A stretch of 64,000 nt of DNA from Umezawaea sp042738955 (GTDB lineage Bacteria; Actinomycetota; Actinomycetes; Mycobacteriales; Pseudonocardiaceae). Positions 1-9,544 of this stretch are shown one piece after another (position 1 is the stretch's first letter; every line of letters starts with the position of its first letter). Where the stretch lies: the NCBI RefSeq assembly GCF_042738955.1, contig NZ_JBHYHC010000027.1, forward strand, positions 1-64,000, read 5' to 3'. Below the pieces are notes generated by a model that was not told the DNA's origin, ran no database searches, and worked only from the letters and a program-made list of their open reading frames with translations. The position numbers were made by a program, and so were the translations under genes.

Positions 1-1031
<1,031 letters not shown>

Positions 1032-1140
1032 GAAGACGCTACGCATCCACTGTGCGGTTCTGAAAGAACCGAACCGGACCACACGGTCCCACCAGGCTAG
1101 TTGGGTGGGGTTGTGTGCCTACGGTAGGTAATTTCATAGT

Positions 1141-1257
1141 GTTTCCGCGGTCATGGCGGAGGGGAAACACCCGGTCCCATTCCGAACCCGGTAGTTAAGC
1201 CCTCCTGCGCCGATGGTACTGCACTGGTGACGGTGTGGGAGAGTAGGTCACCGCGGG
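1141..1257 (+). rRNA. rrf: 5S ribosomal RNA
   Basis: The segment contains the conserved 5S core CCGAACCCGGTAGTTAAGCC, then CGCCGATGGTACTGC and GTGTGGGAGAGTAGGTC. Complementary ends (GTTTCCGCGG at the 5' end, CCGCGGGGC at the 3' end) close helix I. The length of about 117 nt is typical. It lies about 110 bp after the 23S gene in the same orientation and is followed by the rrn terminator. End points are set by the helix I pairing and could shift by 1-3 nt. Confidence 0.95.
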
Positions 1258-1266
1258 GCAATCTTT

Positions 1267-1309
1267 CCCGGTAGGGACTCCAGAAATGGGGTCCCTACCG
1301 GGCTTTTTT
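1267..1309 (+). terminator. rRNA operon intrinsic terminator
   Basis: A 15-bp stem (1267-1281 with 1288-1302, one G-T pair) closes a 6-nt AGAAAT loop and is followed directly by CTTTTTT. This is a classical rho-independent terminator ten bases after the 5S gene. Confidence 0.93.
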
Positions 1310-1394
1310 GCGTTTAGGGCAGGCTGGGGCGGGGGTCGCCAGGTTGGTGGCTCCTGGGCGAGGTGTAGGCCGTTCGGTCGTCTACCGTTTCGGC

Positions 1395-2963
1395 ATGGAG
1401 AGTGAGCAGCCTGATTCTCGGTCCGGTCGGCGGTCTGGGGCGGTGGGGGTGTCCACCGCTGATCTGGCGTCCAGTCCTTACCGGGTGGATCGGGATCGGG
1501 TGGCGTCGTCGCCGTTCTTCGCTCGGCTGGGTGGGGTCACGCAGGTTGTGAGTTCCACCGGGTCCGGGTTGTTGGTGCACAACCGGTTGACCCACAGCTT
1601 GAAGGTGGCGCAGGCGGCTCGGGCCATCGCTGAGCGGTTGTGTTCGCGGCCTGAGCTGGTCGGGGTGTTGGAGAAGCTCGGGGGATGTGACCCCGATGTG
1701 GTGGAGGCCGCTTCCCTTGCCCACGATCTGGGGCATCCGCCGTTCGGGCACCTCGGGGAGCAGGTGTTGGATCGGATCGCTCGGCATCGGCTGGGGTTGG
1801 CTGATGGGTTCGAGGGGAACGCTCAGTCGTTTCGGATCATCACGACGACCGATGTGCGTGGACCCGCTGCTTTGGGGTTGGATCTGACCGTGGCTGTTCG
1901 GGCCGCGATGTTGAAGTACCCGTGGACTCGGCTGTCGCATCCCGACCCGCATCCGCGGGAGATGGCGGCACCTCCGCGTGGGGCGTCGGAGCCGTCGGAC
2001 GGGCCGGGGACCGGGGCGGCGAAGTTCTCCGCTTACGTGACCGAGTTCGAGGACCTGGTGCAGGCCCGCGCTCCGTACGAGGGGCGGGTGGAGTCGTGGC
2101 AGCAGACCGTCGAGGCCTCCGTGATGGACACCGCCGACGACATCGCCTACGCGATCCACGACCTGGAGGACTTCCACCGCGTCGGGGTGTTGCAGCACGC
2201 GACCGTCGCCGCCGAACTGGGGACGTGGCTCAGCGAAGGGCTCGACCTGGCAGGGTTGTCGCGGGCTGAACTGGCCGCGCAGCAGCGGCGGCCGGGGCGG
2301 TCGTTGGAGTCGTTGCGACGACGGCTGCACGCCAAGGACTCGTGGGCGGTGAACGACGACGCGTTCGCGGCGGCCGTGCTGAAGGTGCGCTCGGAACTGG
2401 TCGACGGGTTGCTCGCGGTGCCGTTCGACGGGTCCGTCGAAGCCGAGCAGGCCGTCGCCGGGTTCTCGGCGAAGTGGACTCGGCGGCTCGTCGACGCGGT
2501 CGGCGTGCTGGAGGAGCCGACCACGCGGTCCGGGCACGTCGTGCTGGCCACGGCCCAGTGGCACGAGGTGCAGGTGTTGAAGTTCGTGCACCGGCGATTC
2601 GTGTTGCTGCGCCCGGATCTGGCGTTGCACCAGCGCGGGCAGGCGCGGTTGATCACGGCGCTGGTCGAGGCGCTGGAGCAGTGGGTGACCGACCGGCACG
2701 AGTCGGACCGGTTGCCGCGGCGGCTGCACGACCTGGTGGAGTTGGCCGAGACCGAGTACGCGTTGCTGGCGCGCACGGATCCGCGGGTGCTCGTCGGCGC
2801 GACCGGTGAGGCGCCCACGGGGAAGGACGCGGTGCGCGGGCTCGCGCGCGGTCGGGCGGTGGTGGACTTCGTCGCGTCGCTCACCGACAACCAGGCCGCC
2901 GCTCTGCTCGACGCGTTGTCCGGTCGGACAGGTCAGTTGTGGACGGACGCGTTCGTCCTCTGA
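1395..2963 (+). CDS. dgt: deoxyguanosinetriphosphate triphosphohydrolase-like HD-domain protein
   Basis: A cytoplasmic dNTP triphosphohydrolase of the HD superfamily, expected to cleave dNTPs to the nucleoside and triphosphate. The 522-aa protein has the family N-terminus (SSPFFARLGGVTQV, then HNRLTHSLKVAQ with metal-ligand His 67). The HD pair follows in AHDLGHPPFGH (H110-D111), and the distal Asp motif is DTADDIAYAIHD. The ATG at 1395 is chosen because the family-conserved region begins soon after it; the reading frame stays open upstream through the rrn terminator, which argues against an earlier start. It is about 100 aa longer than the common dGTPase-like length, the extra lying in the C-terminal half. 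It stands alone between the rrn operon and the subtilase gene. Confidence 0.88.
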   Translation: MESEQPDSRSGRRSGAVGVSTADLASSPYRVDRDRVASSPFFARLGGVTQVVSSTGSGLLVHNRLTHSLKVAQAARAIAERLCSRPELVGVLEKLGGCDPDVVEAASLAHDLGHPPFGHLGEQVLDRIARHRLGLADGFEGNAQSFRIITTTDVRGPAALGLDLTVAVRAAMLKYPWTRLSHPDPHPREMAAPPRGASEPSDGPGTGAAKFSAYVTEFEDLVQARAPYEGRVESWQQTVEASVMDTADDIAYAIHDLEDFHRVGVLQHATVAAELGTWLSEGLDLAGLSRAELAAQQRRPGRSLESLRRRLHAKDSWAVNDDAFAAAVLKVRSELVDGLLAVPFDGSVEAEQAVAGFSAKWTRRLVDAVGVLEEPTTRSGHVVLATAQWHEVQVLKFVHRRFVLLRPDLALHQRGQARLITALVEALEQWVTDRHESDRLPRRLHDLVELAETEYALLARTDPRVLVGATGEAPTGKDAVRGLARGRAVVDFVASLTDNQAAALLDALSGRTGQLWTDAFVL

Positions 2964-3257
2964 GGTCTCCCGAGCCCCGCTACCGGCGGTGATGGGAACG
3001 GTTTCGGCATCGTTCCTGGTGTAAAGCCTGTGTGAGGCCAGTCGCCTGAGAGGGGTGCCGCCATTCGGCCGTGTGGACAGGTGTCCATCGCGGACGAATG
3101 CTTTGTGAACGGTCAACTCTTGGTGCCTCGCGTAGTGAGACGTCCTCCAAACGGACGCTGACCGTGTCCGGTTGAGCACAATACGTTGACGCGGCCGGTT
3201 CGATCCGGCTCACAGGCCGCGTGCGTCGGGGCACGCTCAACTTCGGGGGAGACGCCC

Positions 3258-6071
3258 GTGCGCTCACCGCTGCACCGTTCACGAAGAAAATCCCTCATCG
3301 CCGCGGGTACGGCGATGCTGCTCGCCACGTTGGGGACGATCACCCCGGTCTCGGCCGCTCCGGCCAAGTCCGCCAAGGAGATCTCCGACGTCACCGCGAA
3401 GCAGATCTCCGCGTTGCAGGACATCAAGAAGTCCATCACCAAGACCGAGTCCAAAGTGGACAGCGCGCTCGTGGTCGAGCAGCGCCGCCGCTCCTCGGTC
3501 GGCACGATGTCGAAGCTGCCGGACCTCAAGACCGGGGTCGAGGTGCAGGCCGGTGACACCGTCCTGGTCGACATCCGCGCCGAGAAGGTCGGCGACGACC
3601 TGCTGAACGCCATCCGCGGCGGCGGGGGTGGCGTTCGGTCGTTCTCCGTCGAGGGCGCGACGGTGCGGGCGCAGGTCCCGTTGTCGCAGCTGAGCAAGAT
3701 CGCCGAACGCGGCGACGTCAAGCGGGTCGAGGCGGCCGTGGGCGCGATCACCGCGCACCTCGACGTGTCCAAGACGACCAAGAGCAAGAAGCCGCGCGCC
3801 GAGCTGTCCAAGGACGCCAAGGCGAAGCAGATCGAGGCGAAGGCGCGCCAGGCGCTCATCTCCGTGCAGGCCGTGAAGACCGGTGAGGGCGACCGCGCCC
3901 ACGCCGCCGACACCGCCCGCGCGCAGTTCCACGTCACCGGCACCGGCGTGAAGCTCTGCGCCCTGTCCGACGGCGTCTCCTCGCTGGTCGCCTCGCAGGC
4001 CGCGGGCGAGCTGCCCGACGTCGACGTGCTCACCGGTCAGGGTGGGTCGGGCGACGAGGGCACCGCGATGCTGGAGATCCTCCACGACCTCGCGCCCAAC
4101 GCCGCGCTCGGCTTCGCGACCGCGTTCAACGGCGACGCCAGCTTCGCCGACAACATCAAGGCCCTGCGCTTCCAGCTCGGCTGCGACGTGATCGTCGACG
4201 ACGTCCTGTACTTCAACGAGTCGCCGTTCCAGGACGGCATCATCGCCCGCGCGGTCGACGCGGTCACCGCCGACGGCGCGGTGTACTTCTCCTCCGCGGG
4301 CAACGAGGGCAACGTCGCGGAAGGCACCTCCGGTCACTGGGAGGGCAACTTCGTCGACTCGGGCGTCAGCATCGGCAAGTTCGCGGGCTCGGCCCACGAC
4401 TTCGACCCGAACCCCAACGCCAAGCAGGTGTTCAACCCGCTGTCGGCCAACTCGACCAACGTGCCGGTCACGCTGTTCTGGTCCGACCCGCTCGGCCAGT
4501 CGGCCAACGACTACGACCTCTACCTGACCAACGCGCAGGGCGCGGTCGTGGCGTTCAGCCAGAACCCGCAGGAGGGCACGCAGGACCCGTACGAGCGGAT
4601 CAACACCCCCGCCTCCGGTTCGGGTCTGCGCCTCGCGGTCGTGAAGTTCCGCGGTGAGGACCGCTACCTCGCGCTGTCCGCGCTGGGCGGTCGCTTCAAG
4701 GACTCGACCGACGGCCTGAAGAAGTTCGTCACGCCCGGCGTGACCCGCGGCCACTCGGCCGCCAAGGGCGCGATCAGCGTCGCCGCGGCCCCGGCCGCCT
4801 CCGCGCTCCCGTTCGACCTGGAGCCCGGTGACCCGGCGAACCCGAAGGGCCCGTACCCCGGCACCTTCACCTCCGCCTCCAAGCTGGAGCGGTTCACCTC
4901 CGACGGTCCGCGCAAGGTGTTCTTCAACGCCGACGGCACCCCCGGCGCCGAGACGCGGCAGAAGCCCGACCTCACCGCCGCCGACGGCGTCACCACCAGC
5001 GTGAGCGGCTTCAACCCGTTCTTCGGCACCTCGGCCGCCGCGCCGAACGCCGCGGCCATCGCGGGTCTGATCCTGTCGGGCAACCCGACGCTCACCCCGG
5101 CCGAGGTCAAGGAAGCCCTCACGGCGACCGCGATCGACATCGCCGAGCCGGGCACGGACAACCGCTCGGGCGTCGGCGTCGTGCTGGCCGACCGCGCGCT
5201 GTCCTACACGGGCGCCAGCCCGCAGGCCCTCGCCACGGCCCAGAAGCCGACCATCGTCAACGACGCGGACGGCAGCCAGTACCTGAAGCCGGGCACCACC
5301 TCCACGGTCACCGTGCCGGTGCTCAACTCCGGTGACGGCACCGCGGCGTCGACCAGCGTCGTCCTCACCACGCCCACCGCGGGCGTGACGATCGCGCCGA
5401 GGTCCAAGCAGTACGGCAACATCGAGGTCGGCCAGACCGTCACGAACACCTTCAAGGTGACCGTGCCGTCGACGTTCGTCCCCGGTGACCAGGTGAAGCT
5501 CGACGCCCGCGTCTCGTTCTCGGGCTCGACCTCGCCCACGACGAAGTCCTTCCAGCTGGGCGTCGGCGAGCCGTCGCGCGACTTCAAGCACTTCGCCTAC
5601 ACCGGTCCGGCCATCCCGATCCCGGACAACAGCACCGTCGGCGCCACCGTCTCCATCCCGGTGACCGGCGTCGGCCGGGCGTCGAAGGTGACGTTCTCCG
5701 TCGACGGCGACACCTGCACGGCGGCCGACGCGGCCACCACGGTCGGCATCGACCACACGTTCGTCGGTGACCTGGTCGGCACGCTGACCTCGCCGACGGG
5801 CCAGACGGCCACGCTGTTCTCGCGCTCCGGCGCGGCGGGCAACAACCTCTGCAAGGTCGTCTTCGACGACGCGGCGGCGGCCTCGTTCTCCACGGTCACG
5901 TCGGCGCTGGCGCCGTTCACCGGTTCCTGGAAGCCCACCACGGGCACGCTCGGCGGTCTGACCACCGGGTCGGCCGACGGCACGTGGACCTTCAAGGTCA
6001 CCGACGCGGCGGGCACGGACGTCGGCTCGGTGCGCGCGGTCTCGCTGCACCTCGCGGGCTACGTGTCCTAG
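3258..6071 (+). CDS. secreted S8-type serine peptidase with P/homoB domain and an atypical triad
   Basis: An extracellular subtilisin-fold protein of 937 aa. The GTG start at 3258 follows GGGGGAGA. Next come an Arg-rich n-region, a hydrophobic core and an AxA-type site (SAAPA near residue 35) forming a Sec signal peptide. A propeptide-like segment (about 40-220) precedes the catalytic domain: Asp 238 in LSDG, the oxyanion Asn 349 in SSAGNEG, and the nucleophile Ser 592 in GTSAAAP. At the position where subtilases have HGT, the sequence reads GDEGTAML, placing Glu 267 in place of His. Beta-rich spacer domains (about 675-775) lead to a C-terminal P/homoB domain (about 780-937). The two hairpins downstream would end the transcript. 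It could be an active Ser-Glu-Asp-type enzyme or a degenerate one; sequence alone does not decide. Confidence 0.85.
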   Translation: MRSPLHRSRRKSLIAAGTAMLLATLGTITPVSAAPAKSAKEISDVTAKQISALQDIKKSITKTESKVDSALVVEQRRRSSVGTMSKLPDLKTGVEVQAGDTVLVDIRAEKVGDDLLNAIRGGGGGVRSFSVEGATVRAQVPLSQLSKIAERGDVKRVEAAVGAITAHLDVSKTTKSKKPRAELSKDAKAKQIEAKARQALISVQAVKTGEGDRAHAADTARAQFHVTGTGVKLCALSDGVSSLVASQAAGELPDVDVLTGQGGSGDEGTAMLEILHDLAPNAALGFATAFNGDASFADNIKALRFQLGCDVIVDDVLYFNESPFQDGIIARAVDAVTADGAVYFSSAGNEGNVAEGTSGHWEGNFVDSGVSIGKFAGSAHDFDPNPNAKQVFNPLSANSTNVPVTLFWSDPLGQSANDYDLYLTNAQGAVVAFSQNPQEGTQDPYERINTPASGSGLRLAVVKFRGEDRYLALSALGGRFKDSTDGLKKFVTPGVTRGHSAAKGAISVAAAPAASALPFDLEPGDPANPKGPYPGTFTSASKLERFTSDGPRKVFFNADGTPGAETRQKPDLTAADGVTTSVSGFNPFFGTSAAAPNAAAIAGLILSGNPTLTPAEVKEALTATAIDIAEPGTDNRSGVGVVLADRALSYTGASPQALATAQKPTIVNDADGSQYLKPGTTSTVTVPVLNSGDGTAASTSVVLTTPTAGVTIAPRSKQYGNIEVGQTVTNTFKVTVPSTFVPGDQVKLDARVSFSGSTSPTTKSFQLGVGEPSRDFKHFAYTGPAIPIPDNSTVGATVSIPVTGVGRASKVTFSVDGDTCTAADAATTVGIDHTFVGDLVGTLTSPTGQTATLFSRSGAAGNNLCKVVFDDAAAASFSTVTSALAPFTGSWKPTTGTLGGLTTGSADGTWTFKVTDAAGTDVGSVRAVSLHLAGYVS

Positions 6072-6078
6072 CACGGCC

Positions 6079-6112
6079 TGTGGTGGCCCCTGACGCGTCG
6101 GGGGCCACCACA
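6079..6112. terminator. hairpin 3' of subtilase gene
   Basis: A perfect 12-bp stem (6079-6090 with 6101-6112) with a 10-nt loop. There is no T run, but position 8 bp after the stop codon, between convergent genes, fits an actinobacterial terminator. It is the first of two tandem hairpins. Confidence 0.7.
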
Positions 6113-6126
6113 CAGTCTCCTTCACA

Positions 6127-6162
6127 CGAGAAGGCCCCCGCTGAACGGCGGGGGCCTTCTCG
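6127..6162. terminator. second hairpin between convergent genes
   Basis: A perfect 14-bp stem (6127-6140 with 6149-6162) and 8-nt loop, very GC-rich. It would serve both the subtilase gene upstream and the minus-strand gene ending at 6183. Confidence 0.75.
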
Positions 6163-6182
6163 GCGTCCAAGAGGTGAACCGG

Positions 6183-6929
6183 CTACTTGGGCCACTCCCA
6201 GCGGACGCCGAACACGCCTGGACCGAAGCCCAGCGCCACGGCGTGCACGCCACCGGCGTTGTCGAGCGTGAGGTTGCGGCGACGCGACGGCGTCTCGTCA
6301 CCGGCGGGCAGGCTGTACTGCTGGCAGCGCGCGGGCAGGTTCGACTGGTCGAACCGGACCTCGATGACGTACTCGCGCACGGGCAGTCGGAACTTGCGCG
6401 CGAAGGAGTTGTTGCCCGCGGGGTAGTGCCCCTCGGGGAAGACCAGTTCGTACTCCATGATGATGGTCTCGCCCCTGGCCAGCGGGCGGTCGAACATCAT
6501 CTCGGCGACCATGATGTTGGCGTCGGTGTCCTCGGCGACCCGGCCCAGGTGGCAGTTGCGGAGGTTCGCGACCTCCGGCAGCACGTCGGAGTCCTCGGTC
6601 TCGAACACCAGCGCCCAGCGGTCCGGGCCGTCCTGCTCGGCGCGCAGGATCTGCCGCACCCAGATCGACTTCTGGCCGCCGTCGGCGGCGATCTCGATGC
6701 GGTCGTGCTGGCTGATCCGCCCGAGCTTGACGTCGGACGTCGTGTCCACCTTGGTGAGCAGGTCGGCGACCCGCTCACGCCGCGCCCAGAGCGCGTCGAT
6801 GGGCATCATCGTGGTGGGGCGGCAACGCCTGCCGCGTGGACGAGGTGGCCCGAGCAGGGCGGACAGACCCGCCTGCGGGACACCCAGGACGGACTCGAGA
6901 TGCCGCAGCGCTTCCAGCGACTCCGGTCG
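6183..6929 (-). CDS. XRE-type regulator, N-terminus lost in a homopolymer tract (assembly break)
   Basis: Only the C-terminal part can be read. From an internal ATG at 6809 there are 208 aa, but the frame continues upstream without a stop as PESLEALRHLESVLGVPQ, which reads like the tail of an XRE-type helix-turn-helix followed by a linker. It then runs into the G/C homopolymer tract at about 6931. The rest (DALWARRERVADLL..., then a beta-rich C-terminal half ending VFGVRWEWPK) looks like the effector part of actinobacterial XRE regulators with an unnamed sensor domain. I therefore treat the gene as 5'-truncated by sequence error or a collapsed gap, not as a real 208-aa protein. The HTH itself is not visible, so the XRE label rests on the linker and is moderate. 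Confidence 0.55.
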   Translation of the reverse strand, partial: RPESLEALRHLESVLGVPQAGLSALLGPPRPRGRRCRPTTMMPIDALWARRERVADLLTKVDTTSDVKLGRISQHDRIEIAADGGQKSIWVRQILRAEQDGPDRWALVFETEDSDVLPEVANLRNCHLGRVAEDTDANIMVAEMMFDRPLARGETIIMEYELVFPEGHYPAGNNSFARKFRLPVREYVIEVRFDQSNLPARCQQYSLPAGDETPSRRRNLTLDNAGGVHAVALGFGPGVFGVRWEWPK

Positions 6930-6930
6930 C

Positions 6931-7016
6931 GGGGGGGGGGGGGGGCCCCCCAGGCCGGAGGGGGGGGGGGCGGCGCGGGTGGGGGCCCCCCCCCCGCCCC
7001 CCCCGGGGGGGGGGCG
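6931..7016. other. low-complexity G/C homopolymer tract, probable assembly artefact
   Basis: Runs of 15 G, 10 G, 12 C, 8 C and 10 G occur within 86 bp, unlike anything else in the window. They interrupt a reading frame on one side (the regulator ending at 6183) and stop just short of the C-terminus of the gene at 7029. This looks like a poorly resolved contig end or a bridged gap rather than natural sequence. Confidence 0.7.
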
Positions 7017-7028
7017 GACCTCGGCTTC

Positions 7029-7754
7029 CTACTTCTTGAGCCTGCGGCTCCCGGCGTGCCAGTCCTCGACCTTGCCCGCCTCCTGGGTCGTGACGCCGAA
7101 CGAGGGCAGCTGCGGCTGCTCGCGCAGGCTGCGCTTGAGCTCGGCGAAGCCGGGGAACCGGGCGAGGCCCACGACGTGGTCCCACAACTCGGCGGCCTGC
7201 TGCTCGTCGGGCAGCCTGCTGATCACCGGCCCGAAGAAGGCGACGCCCTCCGGCGGCTCGAAGTGCACGATCGGCGTGCCGACGTCCTTGCCCGTCAACG
7301 ACAGCGCCTCGTCGGACTCCGCCTGGATCTCGGCGTCGCGGCCCGTGTCGTCGAGCGCGTCGGCGAGCGAGGTCGGCAGACCGGCCTCGGCGAGCGCCGC
7401 GGCGGCGAGACCGGGGTCGCCCTGCCAGCCGGGGACCCGCGTCTCGTCGACGTCGGTCTCGAAGATCCGCGCGCCGAAGGCGGCGTAGAGCGGGCCCATC
7501 GCCTCACGGCCGTGCGCCTCCCGCGCCGCCGACGCCACCCGCAGCAGCCGCAGGCCCGCCGTGTGCTGGGCGTCGTACTCCGGCGGGAAGTGCGTGTCGT
7601 AGTCGAGGTGGGCGTTGATCAGCCGCAGGGAGATGAACCGCCAGTCGACGGTGTAGTCGCGCTGCGCCTGGACGAGCCTGATCCACTTGCTCGTCATCCA
7701 CGCGAACGGGCAGATCGGGTCGAAGTAGAAGTTGATGTCAGCGTCGCCGCTCAT
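7029..7754 (-). CDS. DsbA-fold oxidoreductase, mycothiol-dependent nitroreductase (Rv2466c) family
   Basis: A 241-aa cytoplasmic thioredoxin/DsbA-fold protein. The N-terminus FYFDPICPFAWMTSKW matches the family strand and active-site loop, and a cis-Pro-type segment lies in GKDVGTPIVHFEPP. The C-terminal helix region (WDHVVGLARFPGFAELKRSL) is also typical. Rv2466c of Mycobacterium reduces nitro compounds with mycothiol through a Cys-Pro-Trp-Cys centre. Here the loop reads Cys-Pro-Phe-Ala, so the resolving Cys is missing and any chemistry would be monothiol. The ATG at 7754 follows GGAGCACGTTC. Mycothiol is specific to actinobacteria, which supports the taxonomic reading. Confidence 0.8.
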   Translation of the reverse strand: MSGDADINFYFDPICPFAWMTSKWIRLVQAQRDYTVDWRFISLRLINAHLDYDTHFPPEYDAQHTAGLRLLRVASAAREAHGREAMGPLYAAFGARIFETDVDETRVPGWQGDPGLAAAALAEAGLPTSLADALDDTGRDAEIQAESDEALSLTGKDVGTPIVHFEPPEGVAFFGPVISRLPDEQQAAELWDHVVGLARFPGFAELKRSLREQPQLPSFGVTTQEAGKVEDWHAGSRRLKK

Positions 7755-7854
7755 GAACGTGCTCCTCAGTGGTCGGAAAGCCCGCGCCGGCCATCTTTTA
7801 CTGAACGATCGGTAAATTTCAAGGTGATCACAGCCACCTAACCACGGGTCCGCC

Positions 7855-9060
7855 CTACCCGGCGACCGGACCGCGCTTCGGGAACGCGTACCCCCGAGCC
7901 AGCACCACGACGAGCGCGGTCGGCACCAGGAGCACCACGGCCGCGACCAGCAGCGACTCGGAGCCGAAACCCGCGAGGAGCGCGCCGCCGACCAGCCCGC
8001 CCAGGCCGATGCCCAGGTTCCAGGTCGTCACCATCGACGACTGCGCCACGTCGGCGTGCTCGCCCGCGGCCCTCATCAGCGCCGACTGGAGCAGGGTCGC
8101 CGCTCCCCCGAACGCCAGCCCCCACGCCGCCACTGCGACGTAGTCGACAGCGGGACTCGCCGCCGCCACGGCCAGCACCCCCGCGGCCGCGGCGAACAGC
8201 GCGGTGCTGAGCACGACGAGTCGGCGGTGGTGCCGGTCGATGAGCACGCCCGTGAGCCAGATGCTGACGATCGAGGCGATGCCGAAGTCGAGGAGGATCC
8301 ACTGGACCTGGTCGCGCAGCCCGACGTCGGCGAGGATCGGCGCGATGTAGGTGTAGAGGATCGTGTGCGCGAGCACGAACACGCCCGTCACCACGAGAAC
8401 GGTGCGGAGACCTCGCAGGCGCAAGATCCGGCGCAACGGGATCCGGTCCTCGGCCTGCTGACCGGGGAAGTTCGGCAGGCTCCAGAGGGTCCAGCCGACC
8501 AGCAGCCCGGTCAGGGCCGTGACGACGCCGAACGTGAGCTGCCACCCGACCGCCCTGCCGAGGTACGCCCCGACCGGGACCCCGAGGGAGAGGGCGACGG
8601 GCGTGCCCGCCATGGCGAACGCCATCGCGCGGCCCCGCAGACCCGGCCCGACCAGGCGGGACGCGTACCCGCCGAGCAGGCTCCACACCACGCCGGAGGA
8701 CGCGCCCGCGAGGACCCGGGCGCCCATCGTGACGGGGAAGCTGAGCGAGACGGCGGTCACGAGGTTGGCGAGCACGAACCCGGCGAGCGCCGCCAGCAGC
8801 AGGTGGCGGCGCGGCCACGACGCGGTGGCCAGGCTGACGGGGATCGCCGTCAGCAGCGTGCCGACCGCGTAGATCGTGACCGTCTGGCCCGCCACGGATT
8901 CCGACACCCCCAGCGCGCCGCTCATCTGCGGCAGCACGCCCGCGGGCAGCGCCTCGGTCAGGGTGGTGATCAGCCCCGCGGTGAACAGCGCGATCAGGGG
9001 TTGGAGGGGCAGCCGTTCCGCGGACGGGGTCCGCGCAACGGTCATCTGTGTGGTGCTCAC
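7855..9060 (-). CDS. MFS transporter (DHA1-type drug/solute exporter)
   Basis: A 401-aa membrane protein with about 12 hydrophobic helices. It has the family motif at the first cytoplasmic loop region (ATASWPRRHLLLAAL), a helix 5 antiporter-like segment (AMAGTPVALSLGVPVGAYLG), and a central loop near FPGQQAEDRIPLRR. I choose GTG at 9060 (VSTTQMTVART) because AAGGAC lies six bases upstream; an ATG five codons later is possible. It is transcribed divergently from a MerR regulator 121 bp away, with a dyad between them, so induction of this exporter by MerR is likely. The substrate cannot be read from the sequence. Confidence 0.85.
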   Translation of the reverse strand: MSTTQMTVARTPSAERLPLQPLIALFTAGLITTLTEALPAGVLPQMSGALGVSESVAGQTVTIYAVGTLLTAIPVSLATASWPRRHLLLAALAGFVLANLVTAVSLSFPVTMGARVLAGASSGVVWSLLGGYASRLVGPGLRGRAMAFAMAGTPVALSLGVPVGAYLGRAVGWQLTFGVVTALTGLLVGWTLWSLPNFPGQQAEDRIPLRRILRLRGLRTVLVVTGVFVLAHTILYTYIAPILADVGLRDQVQWILLDFGIASIVSIWLTGVLIDRHHRRLVVLSTALFAAAAGVLAVAAASPAVDYVAVAAWGLAFGGAATLLQSALMRAAGEHADVAQSSMVTTWNLGIGLGGLVGGALLAGFGSESLLVAAVVLLVPTALVVVLARGYAFPKRGPVAG

Positions 9061-9138
9061 GAGTGTCCTTCGGCCTGCCGGGGGTTCACCCCGGATTCGT
9101 CGGCCCTCCGCGTTCGCGGTGGCTCGACTAGGCTCCAA

Positions 9139-9158
9139 CCTTGACATCGGTGTGAAGG
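9139..9158. promoter_or_regulatory. MerR-type operator dyad
   Basis: CCTTGACATCGGTGTGAAGG is a 20-bp imperfect dyad (7 of 8 arm positions pair, 4-nt centre) containing a TTGACA -35-like hexamer. It lies between the divergent MFS and MerR genes. This is the expected architecture for MerR control, though no good -10 is obvious. Confidence 0.55.
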
Positions 9159-9181
9159 CAAGCGGCGGCCAGGGAGCTGTG

Positions 9182-9535
9182 ATGAGGATCAAGGAGCTGT
9201 CCGAGCGGACCGGCGTGTCCGCCCGGCTGCTGCGCTACTACGAGGAGCAGGGCCTCCTCACGCCGAGGCGCGAGGAGAACGGCTACCGCGACTACGACGA
9301 GCCGCTGGTCGAGAGGGTCGAGCAGATCCGCAGCCTGCTGGGCGCGGGCCTGACGACCGAGATCATCCGCGCCGTCCTCCCCTGCCTGGCCGAGGCCGCG
9401 GACTCCCGCTACCCCGCCCCGGACTTCGTGGACCGGATCCGCCGGGAACGCGGCCGCATGGCCGAGCGCCACGCGTGCCTGACGAAGAACCTCCAGGCGA
9501 TGGACGCCTACCTGGCCGCCATCGTCAAGGCCTAG
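9182..9535 (+). CDS. MerR-family transcriptional regulator
   Basis: A 117-aa protein with the MerR winged helix at the N-terminus (MRIKELSERTGVSARLLRYYEEQGLLTPRR region: HTH, then RYYE, then GYRDYDE wing). A long dimerisation helix follows (RIRRERGRMAERHACLTKNLQAMDAYL). The start ATG follows GGGAGCTG. The short C-terminus is typical of MerR members that sense small molecules without a separate domain. Divergent neighbour: the MFS gene ending at 7855, the likely target. Convergent neighbour: the RHS gene, whose stop lies ten bases from this one. Confidence 0.88.
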   Translation: MRIKELSERTGVSARLLRYYEEQGLLTPRREENGYRDYDEPLVERVEQIRSLLGAGLTTEIIRAVLPCLAEAADSRYPAPDFVDRIRRERGRMAERHACLTKNLQAMDAYLAAIVKA

Positions 9536-9544
9536 GGCTCTCCC

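Noticed and set aside
1308..1394. Upstream extension of the dNTPase frame
   Set aside because: It begins in the T run of the rrn terminator, so it cannot be translated from the downstream promoter.
3279..6170. A 963-codon open frame antisense to the subtilase
   Set aside because: Repetitive Arg/Gly/Val composition typical of antisense shadows; the sense strand has a signal peptide and S8 motifs.
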